Source of the DNA: CAYZBM01 sp964476705
GTDB lineage: Bacteria > Pseudomonadota > Alphaproteobacteria > Rickettsiales > UBA6187
Assembly: GCA_964476705.1 (NCBI GenBank)
Contig: CAYZBM010000015.1
Location: forward strand, 1-29,938
Reading direction: 5' to 3'
DNA: 29,938 bases
The position numbers and the translations under genes are program-made. Of this stretch, positions 15,141 through 23,619 are shown piece after piece. Each line of letters starts with the position of its first letter. Within the stretch, counting starts at the first letter, position 1. The notes below the pieces were generated by a model. The model did not search any database and had not been told where the DNA came from. It worked only from the letters and a program-made list of their open reading frames with translations.

Positions 15141-15725
15141 TTAGCGAACAAAATCAAATTGGCCTTTGGCTGCACCAGCTCCTGCAACACTAGAACTTGC
15201 AGCGCTAGTAAAAGTACTTATTGGGGCTGCTCTATCTAATAAAAGATGAACTGCTTCTTCTTGATTAGCGGATAATGCTCGAGCAAGAGCTGTTTCTCCC
15301 ACATTATTCATAGCATCTATATCTGCACCTCTATCTAATAAAATCTTAATTGCGTCTACTTTCCCATTATACGCTGCTAACATTAAAGCTGTATTACCAT
15401 TATCATCTTTAGCTTCTATCTTTGCACCTCTATCTAATAAACATTTGATTACTTCTCCTTTATCTAATATTGCAGCATTCATTAAAAGATTCTTGCCGTA
15501 ATAATTAGCCTCTATATTTAAGCCTCCATCTAACAAAAGCTCAATTGCTTTTAGATCTCCGTTATTTATTGCCCTATCTAAAGCATCTTCATCAGTACCT
15601 TTATCAATAAGATTAGCTGGAGAGCCCGATTTAAATTTAAAAAATAAAATTTTACAAAGATTATATAATAAAATAAATTGGTTATGCTCAAATTGTTTAC
15701 GATCATCTAACATTTTATCGCTCAT
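15141..15725 (-). CDS. Ankyrin-repeat protein
   Basis: The 194-residue protein has about four ankyrin repeats (residues 48-165), with units such as GNTALMLAAYNGKVDAIKILL and LLDRGADIDAMNNVGETALARA. The N-terminus is hydrophobic/basic without a clear signal peptide. The C-terminal 30 residues are Ala/Ser/Gly-rich and end GQFDFVR. Ankyrin proteins mediate protein-protein contacts and are often secreted into host cells by intracellular bacteria; whether this one is secreted is unknown. It lies on the opposite strand between pilY1 and pilM, beside a repeat element, and so splits the pilus cluster. No good Shine-Dalgarno was seen before the ATG at 15725. Confidence 0.85.
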   Translation of the reverse strand: MSDKMLDDRKQFEHNQFILLYNLCKILFFKFKSGSPANLIDKGTDEDALDRAINNGDLKAIELLLDGGLNIEANYYGKNLLMNAAILDKGEVIKCLLDRGAKIEAKDDNGNTALMLAAYNGKVDAIKILLDRGADIDAMNNVGETALARALSANQEEAVHLLLDRAAPISTFTSAASSSVAGAGAAKGQFDFVR

Positions 15726-16060
15726 TCATTTAAAAATTAACTATTTATAAAAATAGCCTATTATTCTCTTTAATCAAGGAAAATATTTGAATATTCATCA
15801 ATTACCTTTATCAAAAACTCCATTTTAGTAATATTTGTATGACAAAGTTAATTTTCAAAAAATCTCTGTATGCGTTAACACTTTGTTAAGGAATGACTGT
15901 TATTATAATAAATATTAGTTAAAATAAATTTTATAGGTAATTTAATTTTTAGGGAGTATTGGAAGGGATCTAAAACAAAGCAGTAAAATTAATGAGAATA
16001 TTTAACATTAATTATAACTGTCTTTTAAAATAACAAGTAGTTCCGACTAATAATGCTAGG
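15726..16060. other. Intergenic region upstream of the pilMN-O-P-Q-B-C operon
   Basis: These 335 bases separate the divergent ankyrin and pilMN genes and hold no open frame. They contain the promoter candidate at 15875-15909 and a leader of about 150 bases. The leader includes TAACAAGTAGTT at 16031-16042, placed 18 bases before the pilMN start exactly as in the pilT leader. I see nothing else assignable. Confidence 0.5.
15875..15909 (+). promoter_or_regulatory. Putative promoter of the pilMN operon with a dyad over the -35 region
   Basis: The dyad TTAACA-CTT-TGTTAA (15875-15889) is centred at 15882. An extended -10, TGTTATTAT, has its hexamer at 15901-15906, 19 bases from that centre; an overlapping TATAAT lies at 15904-15909. 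TTAAGGAAT (15887-15895) recurs in the leader of the second PilM-type gene. Assignment is by pattern only. Confidence 0.4.
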
Positions 16061-17863
16061 ATGGCAAAAAAACATAGAAAATTCTTATCTTACATATTTG
16101 GTAATTCTTCTTTAAAACAAGAAAAAATGATCGGGATAGATATCTCCCCGCATTATATCCGTATCTGTAACATGTATAATGAATATGGCAAATGGACTTT
16201 AAAAAGTCTGGCCTCTGCATGTATGGAAAAAATGTATAGCTTTAATGATATTTTTGCCCATAAAGAATTTTATATCGAACAATTAAAAAGCTTAATTTTG
16301 AAAAATAACATCAAAATTAAAGATGCCGCCTTCTCTCTTCCAGTATCTAGCGCTATAGTTTCTACTCTTTCAATTCCCGATATGGAAAAAGAAGAATTAG
16401 ATAAAGCTGTTGCATCAGGAGATGTATGGCAAAGTATGTTATCAATTCCTGGTAACATATCTGATTACTCAATATCTTATGAAATAATAAATCGCCATAA
16501 AGATAAAGTAAGAATCCAAAAACAATTAGGTATAGTACCAATAATAAATCTAGCTGGCCAAACAGCACAATCTGCAGAACAAGAAAACCCAGTTGAAAAT
16601 GAAGAAACTATGGATGTGCTATTTGTAGCCATTCCAAATTACATCACTGAAATTTATGCTGAAATAATTGCCGGGGCCGGATTAAATCCAGTATTGGCCG
16701 ATTTAAGATGTAATGCTTTTAACCATGCTTTAGCAATAAATAAACAACTAAAAGCTGAGCAAGGAACCAATGTCTTTATCGAATTTGGCACCGACGATAA
16801 CTATATCTTTATTATTGATGGTGAGAAATTACATTTAATTCCAATGCCTATAGATGACGAAATAAAGGCTGATCTAATTAGAAATATAGACAATCCAGAA
16901 TATTTCATCCAATTTGCTAATAATTTCGCGGAAGTAACCAAACAAACTTTAGCTGGATTTTCTGAACAAAACCCCCATAAATATATTCAAAATATTTATG
17001 TCTCTTCATCTATGCCCTTATATATAAAAGATAATAATAATTTACCTTATGTAAACTTGTTTATCGATAATTTCTCTAAAATATTAAACAAATATTCAGT
17101 TAGTGAATGTAGTTTTTGTGATCACATCAGAGTACCAGAAAAATTTAATAAAAAAGTGAATGCTGAAGGAAAATTATCAGCCTGGGTTGCATCTCTTGGT
17201 ATGGCCACTAGAAAATTAGACATATTTGATACAAATCCACTACCTGCGGCTTATAATATTAATTTACTTGCGAACCATGAAGATAAAAAAGTTGAAAGAC
17301 GTTTTAGAATCGCTAGTAATATGTTTTCATTAGCAATGATAATAGTATCTATCCTTGGCTGCATAGGAGTATATTATATCACTATAGTACAAAAAAATGG
17401 CTTAGAAAAAAATATAAAATCTTTAAGTACTATATCAATAGAATATGATAATAAAGATAAGAAGCTTAATCATTTAAAATTGATTATCAGTAAAGTAGAT
17501 ACTTTAAATAATGTAAAAGGAAATTTACCATCAAATCAGTTGCAAATAATAGATTGTTTTAAAGATATAGCAGAATCAACTCCAGAAGGAATATGGCTAA
17601 CTAATATGGATTTTATAGCGCCTGGTAAAATAATTATTACCGCCAATGCAGTTGACGATCAAAGAATCCTTGATTTTGTAAGTAGTCTTGGTAAAGAAAA
17701 ATCTTTTAATAAAATAGCTCTAAAAACTATGAAAGCAGTATCAAAAAAATCAACAGCAAATGATAATGATATTATTTTAAAGAATTTCAATATAGAAATT
17801 GAATTGCTACCAGTTAAAATTGAAAAAATTACAGCGGAGAAAACTAATGCCATTAAATCTTAA
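16061..17863 (+). CDS. pilMN: PilM-PilN fusion protein of the pilus alignment complex
   Basis: In most T4P systems PilM (cytoplasmic, actin-like) binds the N-terminal INLLP-type peptide of the inner-membrane protein PilN. Here both are one 600-residue chain. Residues about 23-390 are PilM-like: MIGIDISPHYIRI, the SLPVSSAIVSTLSIP block, and the closing ASLGMATRKLDIF. INLL follows at 400-403, where PilN would begin. Next come a membrane segment at about 421-443, a coiled coil, and the PilN periplasmic domain (TPEGIWLTNMDFIAPGKIII). A separate pilN is absent. The start codon is close to a TAGG, so the initiation site is uncertain. The gene overlaps pilO by 17 bases and leads a six-gene operon. 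Sequence support for both halves is good. Confidence 0.9.
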   Translation: MAKKHRKFLSYIFGNSSLKQEKMIGIDISPHYIRICNMYNEYGKWTLKSLASACMEKMYSFNDIFAHKEFYIEQLKSLILKNNIKIKDAAFSLPVSSAIVSTLSIPDMEKEELDKAVASGDVWQSMLSIPGNISDYSISYEIINRHKDKVRIQKQLGIVPIINLAGQTAQSAEQENPVENEETMDVLFVAIPNYITEIYAEIIAGAGLNPVLADLRCNAFNHALAINKQLKAEQGTNVFIEFGTDDNYIFIIDGEKLHLIPMPIDDEIKADLIRNIDNPEYFIQFANNFAEVTKQTLAGFSEQNPHKYIQNIYVSSSMPLYIKDNNNLPYVNLFIDNFSKILNKYSVSECSFCDHIRVPEKFNKKVNAEGKLSAWVASLGMATRKLDIFDTNPLPAAYNINLLANHEDKKVERRFRIASNMFSLAMIIVSILGCIGVYYITIVQKNGLEKNIKSLSTISIEYDNKDKKLNHLKLIISKVDTLNNVKGNLPSNQLQIIDCFKDIAESTPEGIWLTNMDFIAPGKIIITANAVDDQRILDFVSSLGKEKSFNKIALKTMKAVSKKSTANDNDIILKNFNIEIELLPVKIEKITAEKTNAIKS

Positions 17864-18755
17864 GCTAGATATAGGACAAGTGTTAAGAAAGAAAAAGCAA
17901 AGTAATGCTTCAGAACATAGGCAAAATCTTAGCTTAATCAAAAAAAATATCCAATCTTTTGTGCTTTGTATAATACTTATGTCTGCCGCTATACTTACTT
18001 TTGTATATCAAATATATATTCCTTTATATGATAGTAATGAAAAAAAAGGAAAAGAATTAGCTGAATTAAATCGTAAAGCGCAAAGCATAAGTGATCTAGA
18101 TAAACAAATAAATATACTTGAGAAAAAAGTTAATGAGTCAAAAGTGAAATATTTAGAACAATTATCGCATTTTGGCAGCAGCGATAACCTAGAGAATCTT
18201 TATCAATCAATTAGTACTATTGCTAATAGATATAATATTACTGTACTAAATATTCAGGAATCTTCTACTAAAAATGATAAACAAGCAAATAAACCTGCGG
18301 CAAATCCAGCTAAGCCCGCAGCTGGTACAGCAACTGCTAATAATGCTAAACCAAATAATAATAAAGTTGCAGTTAAAGAAATTAAAGTTGAGGCCACACT
18401 TAAAGGCCGTTACAGTGATTACATAAAATTTAAAGAAGATTTAGCCGTGGCTGAAGTTCTACTTAATATAAATCAAGAATCTATTACTGTTGATGCGAAA
18501 AGCAATGAGGGTGTTATTGAAAGTAAGATAAATCTTTCAACTTATGCTATCAATAAACAGCCGTTTAATGATGCTTTAGACAATAAAGATAGTAATATTA
18601 GCAAAGATAATAATAATGTGAATAATGTGAATAATGAAAATAAAGAAACAAAAGAACCTAAAGATAATACAAATCCAACTGAAATAAAAAATATTAATAT
18701 TAAAAATAATAGCTTAGATAAAAAAGGAGCAACAAATGTTAAGGACATTGGTTAA
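17847..18755 (+). CDS. pilO: PilO-type inner-membrane alignment protein with long polar tail
   Basis: PilO pairs with PilN in the periplasm and connects the platform to PilP and PilQ. The frame opens earlier, but the ATG at 17847 has GCGGAGA upstream and fits the overlap with pilMN, giving 302 residues. A basic cytoplasmic tail is followed by a membrane segment (about 36-58), a coiled coil (about 62-110), a PilO core interrupted by an Ala/Pro/Asn-rich linker (about 150-185), and a final domain with KGRYSDYIKFKEDLAVAEVLLNI. The last 65 residues or so are Asn/Lys/Asp-rich low complexity, absent from typical PilO (about 200 residues). It overlaps pilP by 20 bases. The call is supported by topology, the core motif and gene order. 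Confidence 0.87.
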   Translation: MPLNLKLDIGQVLRKKKQSNASEHRQNLSLIKKNIQSFVLCIILMSAAILTFVYQIYIPLYDSNEKKGKELAELNRKAQSISDLDKQINILEKKVNESKVKYLEQLSHFGSSDNLENLYQSISTIANRYNITVLNIQESSTKNDKQANKPAANPAKPAAGTATANNAKPNNNKVAVKEIKVEATLKGRYSDYIKFKEDLAVAEVLLNINQESITVDAKSNEGVIESKINLSTYAINKQPFNDALDNKDSNISKDNNNVNNVNNENKETKEPKDNTNPTEIKNINIKNNSLDKKGATNVKDIG

Positions 18756-19260
18756 TATACTTACTATATCTTTAATAATTATAGTAGGAACAGCAAAAGC
18801 ATCTGATGCAAATAGCCGCGAGCTTTTTGTCCCTTTATATAAGGAGAATCATGCCTTAATTGTTGCCGATAATAATGTTAAAACAGATACTGCTAAATTA
18901 GATCCGGTTAAAGCCAAAACTGTACGTGATCCTTTTGTACCTTACCTTAATTCTGCAGGAGTTCCAGCTAGTGATAACTCTGCAGCAAATGGCGATTCTG
19001 TAGTTATAGGCAACAGTATGTCATCTTCATCACTTAATGCTTTTAGAGTAACTGGTGTTATTAAATCAAAAACTAAATCTATAGCTGTACTAAAAGATAA
19101 AAGTCAAAATGAGTATTATGTCACTATCGGCGACAAAATCGGTATCGAAAAAGCCATAATAACTACAATTGATAAAGATGGTATTTCTATAAATAAAGGC
19201 GGGAATATTAGTAGAATTAATGTTAGCAACAAATTTGAGATTAAAACCAATGGCAACTAA
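18736..19260 (+). CDS. pilP: PilP-type periplasmic pilus assembly protein
   Basis: PilP bridges the PilN/PilO complex to the secretin PilQ. The 174-residue product has a signal peptide (about 1-22, ending AKA), an RDPFVPY motif at 64-70 (family form RDPF), and a C-terminal beta domain with FRVTGVIKSKTKSIAVLKD followed by YYVTIGDKIG, both characteristic of PilP. Classical PilP is a lipoprotein with a lipobox cysteine; no cysteine is present here, so it appears to be a soluble or otherwise anchored periplasmic protein. It overlaps pilO by 20 bases and closely abuts pilQ. Confidence 0.88.
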   Translation: MLRTLVNILTISLIIIVGTAKASDANSRELFVPLYKENHALIVADNNVKTDTAKLDPVKAKTVRDPFVPYLNSAGVPASDNSAANGDSVVIGNSMSSSSLNAFRVTGVIKSKTKSIAVLKDKSQNEYYVTIGDKIGIEKAIITTIDKDGISINKGGNISRINVSNKFEIKTNGN

Positions 19261-19279
19261 ACTTTATAAGAGTAAAAAT

Positions 19280-20842
19280 ATGTTTATTCGCATCCTTACA
19301 ATTATATTATTGCTAAGCACAGTAACTATTACTAGCTGCGTTACAGATGATAACGGCAATGTAAAAAAAACTAAAGCTGAGATAGCAAAAGATAAAGCTA
19401 TAAAACAAGAAAATAAAGAGCTAGGCATTTTAGTAGATAAAGATAAAGTTGTATCTGACACTAGAAAAAGCGCCGAAAACATCTCTAAATTTAGCCCAGA
19501 GGTTATCGATTTTGACGATATAGAAGGTCTACGCAAATCTAAAAGAATGATCACCAGAGATGGCTCTACTAATCGTGCTACAGTTAATGACAATAATGAG
19601 AGCAAAGTATTTAATATCGATTTAAATGTCGAAAATGTTAATATCAGAACTTTTATGCATATGTTATCAGAAATAACTGGAGTTAATTTCTTGGTTTCTG
19701 ATGAGGTAACTGGAGTTGTTTCAGCAAAATTAGTTGATGTGCCATGGACCAGTGCACTTGATTCTGTTTTAAATCTTAAAAATCTAGCCCAACATGTGGA
19801 TAACAAAGCTAACATTATACGAATTCACAGTCAAACTGCAATTGTAAAACTTGAGAATTTTGAAAGACAGCGTAATGAAGATTTACAGAAGATAGCTTTG
19901 CTTGAAAAATCTTCTGAACCTCTTTACACTGAAATTTTTAAACTTTTTTATACTAAACCAGATAAAGTAAAAACTATAATTGAAAGCGTACTTGGCAATT
20001 CTAAAGATCCAGCATCTGCAGGAACACAAATAACTATTGACGAAAGAATGAATCAATTGATTATTAAAGCCCGTAAGGATGATATGGATACTATAGGCAA
20101 AGTAATTAGTAATATAGATACTCGAACTAAACAAGTATTTATCGAAGCCTTTATCGTTGAAGTTCAAGATAATTTCAGAGATGCACTTGGCGTAAAATTA
20201 AAAACTAATTTATCAAGTAATATTAAAGGTAAAGGTACCGACTATAATGTTGCTGCCACTGGTATTACAGGTACTGGAGGCGATACTTTAGTTGATTTAG
20301 CCGCAAATGGTGCCACAAGCGGGATTGGCTTTACCTTTGGTCGAGCTGGATCTGAAGCTTTAAAACTACAATTAACGGCTCTTGAATCCCAAGGTTATAG
20401 TAAGACTATATCTAATCCAAGGATATTTACTTTAGATAATCAAAAAGCCCTTATTTTCCAAGGTACTGAAGTTCCATATGAAACTTCATCAGCTAATAAT
20501 GGAACCTCTGTCCAGTTTAAAGAAGCAGGATTAAGGCTAGAAGTAACTCCAACTGTAGTTGGTGATGGGAATCTTTTAATGTCGATCAAAGTTAATAATG
20601 ATACCGTAGATACCACTAGTAAAAATCCTCCAATAACTAAAAGTGAAGTTAATACTAACTTAGTAACCAAAGATGGCTCAATAGTAGTAATCGGCGGTAT
20701 CTATGTACTTGATAAGAATGATGCTCAAAATAAAGTTCCATTATTTGGCGATATACCAGTTGCAGGAAATTTATTTAAGAATAGTGTCAAAAAAGATAAT
20801 AAGAAAGAACTAATGATCTTTATGGCGCCTAAAATAATATAA
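19280..20842 (+). CDS. pilQ: PilQ-type outer-membrane secretin, predicted lipoprotein
   Basis: PilQ forms the outer-membrane channel for the pilus. I chose ATG 19280 (AAGAG upstream) because it opens directly with a signal peptide ending in a lipobox-like ITSC, with Cys20; in-frame starts at 19220 and 19250 also exist. Domains in order are a short polar region, an STN/N0-like domain (FNIDLNVENVNIRTFMHML, TGVNFLVSD), an N1 domain (YTEIFKLFYTKPDKVKTII), then the secretin core with SKTISNPRIFTLDNQKA, and the PilQ hallmark VPLFGDIPVAGNLFK near the end. The length of 520 residues is short for PilQ because the usual N-terminal AMIN peptidoglycan-binding domains are missing. pilB follows after 19 bases. 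The secretin call is very strong; lipidation is predicted only. Confidence 0.92.
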   Translation: MFIRILTIILLLSTVTITSCVTDDNGNVKKTKAEIAKDKAIKQENKELGILVDKDKVVSDTRKSAENISKFSPEVIDFDDIEGLRKSKRMITRDGSTNRATVNDNNESKVFNIDLNVENVNIRTFMHMLSEITGVNFLVSDEVTGVVSAKLVDVPWTSALDSVLNLKNLAQHVDNKANIIRIHSQTAIVKLENFERQRNEDLQKIALLEKSSEPLYTEIFKLFYTKPDKVKTIIESVLGNSKDPASAGTQITIDERMNQLIIKARKDDMDTIGKVISNIDTRTKQVFIEAFIVEVQDNFRDALGVKLKTNLSSNIKGKGTDYNVAATGITGTGGDTLVDLAANGATSGIGFTFGRAGSEALKLQLTALESQGYSKTISNPRIFTLDNQKALIFQGTEVPYETSSANNGTSVQFKEAGLRLEVTPTVVGDGNLLMSIKVNNDTVDTTSKNPPITKSEVNTNLVTKDGSIVVIGGIYVLDKNDAQNKVPLFGDIPVAGNLFKNSVKKDNKKELMIFMAPKII

Positions 20843-20861
20843 CAAATGGTTCGATATAATT

Positions 20862-22319
20862 ATGAGTAAAGATTTAGGCAATAACAACCCATTCAAAGCC
20901 GGCAATAACCAAATGTCGGCAACGAATGCTTTTAAGAAAGCAACTGGCGCCCCACAACCTGGAACCGGACCAAATATTAATGCCAATTTATCTCCACAAA
21001 CTCCAAATACTCAAGCTCCACAATTTGGAGCTACAAGTAATCCATTAAATAAAAGTAATCCTTTCAATAATAAACCAAGCGGCCAAAACGCTAATACTCA
21101 AGCTGAACAAAGCCAGTCAGGCGAAAATGAAGCTGAAGGTTCAGGAGTTATTAGCTTTGTTAATAACATTATAGAAAATGCGGTTTTATTAAAAGTAAGT
21201 GATATCCATATAGAACCATATAAAGGTAGTTCACGTTTACGTTATCGTCGGGATGGCGGTCTAAAAGAAGTCGAAGAATATCGTAATTTTTTACATCAGA
21301 ATTATTCTGCTATAACTACTAGGGTCAAAATTCTAGCCTCACTAGATATTTCCGAACGTCGTTTACCACAAGATGGTGCTATATCTTTTCCTTATATGAA
21401 TGGATTTGTGGATATTCGGGTTTCAGTTTTACCAACAGGTGCTGGCGAACGAATAGTTATGCGGATAATGGACAAAACTTCTCTTACGCGTCCCCTAGAT
21501 GAACTAGGTTTTCCAGAATCTGTATTACCTAAAATTAGAAAAGCTATTGCCTCACCTCAAGGAATGATTTTAGTTACAGGCCCTACAGGTAGTGGTAAAT
21601 CAACTACTCTTTATGCTGTACTTAATGCATTAAATGACCCTGATGTAAATATATTAACTGCTGAAGATCCGGTAGAATTTGAAGTAAGTGGTATTGGTCA
21701 AGTTGCTGTAAAAGATCATATTGGTCTAACTTTTGCTGCTGCCTTAAGATCTTTCTTACGGCAAGATCCAGAAATAATAATGGTTGGAGAAATTAGGGAT
21801 AAAGATACTGGCGATATATCAGTAAAAGCCTCATTAACCGGTCACTTAGTATTAAGTACATTGCACACTAATAGCGCACCTGGAACAATTACCAGATTAT
21901 TGAATATGGGTATACCAGGTTATCTACTTGCATCATCATTAACTTTAATAATTGCGCAACGGCTAGCTAAAGTTATCTGTCCTGATTGCAAAAAAGAAGA
22001 TAGTTCGGTTACTACAGAAATGCTTATGTCTATTGGCTTTACTGAAGAAGACGCCAATAACACTAAAACATATATTGGAGCCGGCTGCGATAATTGTTTT
22101 AATACAGGCACTAAAGGTAGACGGGCGATTCATGAAGTTTTAGTTGTTACTAAAAATATAAAAGAAGCGATATTAAATGATAAAAATGATCTTGAATTAA
22201 TGGAAATAGCTGAAACTAAAGATGGTTTTTTATCAATGCAAAATAGAGGCAGGCAATTGATGAGCGAAGGAATTATTAGCCTTAAGGAATATCAACGAGT
22301 TTTAGTAGTAGATGATTAG
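20862..22319 (+). CDS. pilB: PilB, pilus extension ATPase, lacking the usual N-terminal domain
   Basis: PilB is the cytoplasmic hexameric ATPase that powers pilin polymerisation. Its 485 residues include Walker A GPTGSGKST at 240-248, an Asp box (ILTAEDPVEFE), Walker B (DPEIIMVGEIRD), a His box (TGHLVLSTLHTNSAP) and the PilB/GspE tetracysteine zinc site (C373, C376, C409, C412). The N-terminal MshEN/GspE_N domain of typical PilB (about 560 residues) is replaced by about 95 residues of Asn/Gln/Pro/Gly-rich, probably disordered sequence with two NPF motifs (9-11 and 66-68). The ATPase core begins near GSGVISFVNNII. The gene lies between pilQ and pilC, with a weak ribosome binding site. Identity is firm. 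Confidence 0.95.
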   Translation: MSKDLGNNNPFKAGNNQMSATNAFKKATGAPQPGTGPNINANLSPQTPNTQAPQFGATSNPLNKSNPFNNKPSGQNANTQAEQSQSGENEAEGSGVISFVNNIIENAVLLKVSDIHIEPYKGSSRLRYRRDGGLKEVEEYRNFLHQNYSAITTRVKILASLDISERRLPQDGAISFPYMNGFVDIRVSVLPTGAGERIVMRIMDKTSLTRPLDELGFPESVLPKIRKAIASPQGMILVTGPTGSGKSTTLYAVLNALNDPDVNILTAEDPVEFEVSGIGQVAVKDHIGLTFAAALRSFLRQDPEIIMVGEIRDKDTGDISVKASLTGHLVLSTLHTNSAPGTITRLLNMGIPGYLLASSLTLIIAQRLAKVICPDCKKEDSSVTTEMLMSIGFTEEDANNTKTYIGAGCDNCFNTGTKGRRAIHEVLVVTKNIKEAILNDKNDLELMEIAETKDGFLSMQNRGRQLMSEGIISLKEYQRVLVVDD

Positions 22320-22329
22320 GAAATAGAGT

Positions 22330-23607
22330 ATGGCAATTTATCAGTGGAAAGGTTTAGAAGGTAGTAAGTTAACTAGCGGAGAGATAGAAGCGCTAAATAC
22401 TGAAGACGCTACCGAAAAGCTAAAAGCCAGAAAAGTGGTAGTAACTAATTTAGTACTAATAAGTGGTACTGAACAAAAAACTTCATCAAGCTCAAGCAGT
22501 AATAAACAAAAAGAATATCTAGAATCACAAAAACAGCCAGTTCATAAATATAAAGTAAAAAAAGTTAAAACCTCAGCGTTAATGATGTTTACTAAAAAAT
22601 TTGCGACCATGATGGATGCAGGGCTTGCTATTAATAAAACCTTATCGATGCTGGAAGGTCAGCAGGAAAATGCTAGTTTTCGTTTCGTAGTTCATACTAT
22701 TAAAAATTCTGTAGAAAGTGGTATTCCGTTGTCTGGAGCTTTTGCTATGTTTCCACAGATATTCGATACAATTTATATCAACTTACTCAAAGCTGGTGAA
22801 ACTAGCGGTAAATTAACTACCTTCTTATATAAGTTAGTTATTCACTTAGAAAAAACTGAAAAAATTAAGAAAAAAATAAAAGGCGCTTTAAGTTATCCAA
22901 TAATTCTCCTTTGTGTCGCTTTTGCTGTTATCACTATCATGATGGTCAAAGTAGTACCAATATTCCAACAAATGTTTGCCAGTATGGGTCATAGACTCCC
23001 TGCCCCAACCCAACTTATTGTCAATATTAGTGAATTTATCCGTAATCCGATGCAAGGTGGAGTAATGTTTTTAACAATTGCCACAATAATAATTGGAATA
23101 AAAATTCTTAAAAAAACTAGTTATGCTTTTAGACATAAGCTAGATCAATTAATGTTAAAATTACCAATAATTGGCGAGATTATTCAAAAGGCTACTTTAT
23201 CTAGAATTGCCATGGTGCAAGGAAATTTAGCAATGGCAGGAGTGCCTGTAACTAAAGCCTTAGATATCGTAGCAAATAGCGTAACTAATACTGTATATAT
23301 CGAAGCTTTTGATTCAGTTAAAGAAGGTTTACAATCAGGTAATACTTTATCTTCGCTTTATAGTACCAACCCACTATTTCCGGCAACCTTTCACCAAATG
23401 TTAGCAGTTGGTGAAGAAACCGGAAAAATGGAAGAAATGTTTGCCTCAACCGCCACATATTACGAGGAAGAATTTGACATGGCCGTTGATCACCTAACCG
23501 AGGCCTTAGAACCAATTATGATTATATCTATGGGTATTACTGTCGGCTTTATTATAGTTGCTATGTATATGCCGATCTTCCAAATGGGCGATATGGTTGG
23601 CTCTTAA
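22330..23607 (+). CDS. pilC: PilC, inner-membrane platform protein
   Basis: PilC is the GspF-family platform protein turned by PilB and PilT during extension and retraction. The 425 residues contain an N-terminal cytoplasmic segment (MAIYQWKGLEG, family form YxWxG), a Ser/Lys-rich linker (about 48-75), and two GspF domains with the repeated element (AGETSGKL in the first, VGEETGKMEEMF in the second). There are three membrane segments near 190-215, 235-260 and 390-415. Length is close to normal (about 405). It has a good Shine-Dalgarno (TAGGAAATAGAG region), starts 10 bases after pilB and ends the operon, 12 bases from a convergent transporter gene. Confidence 0.95.
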   Translation: MAIYQWKGLEGSKLTSGEIEALNTEDATEKLKARKVVVTNLVLISGTEQKTSSSSSSNKQKEYLESQKQPVHKYKVKKVKTSALMMFTKKFATMMDAGLAINKTLSMLEGQQENASFRFVVHTIKNSVESGIPLSGAFAMFPQIFDTIYINLLKAGETSGKLTTFLYKLVIHLEKTEKIKKKIKGALSYPIILLCVAFAVITIMMVKVVPIFQQMFASMGHRLPAPTQLIVNISEFIRNPMQGGVMFLTIATIIIGIKILKKTSYAFRHKLDQLMLKLPIIGEIIQKATLSRIAMVQGNLAMAGVPVTKALDIVANSVTNTVYIEAFDSVKEGLQSGNTLSSLYSTNPLFPATFHQMLAVGEETGKMEEMFASTATYYEEEFDMAVDHLTEALEPIMIISMGITVGFIIVAMYMPIFQMGDMVGS

Positions 23608-23619
23608 ATATATAGTAGA

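Noticed and set aside
16270..16568. Small minus-strand frames inside pilMN
   Set aside because: They fall entirely in a well-supported gene and look like composition artefacts.
18602..18660. Possible CRISPR-like short repeats in the Asn-rich part of pilO
   Set aside because: These are short codon-level repeats in a coding low-complexity tail, with no regular spacers.
19264..20670. Long antisense open frames inside pilQ
   Set aside because: The secretin motifs explain this stretch on the plus strand. The antisense frames have no ribosome sites or recognisable domains.
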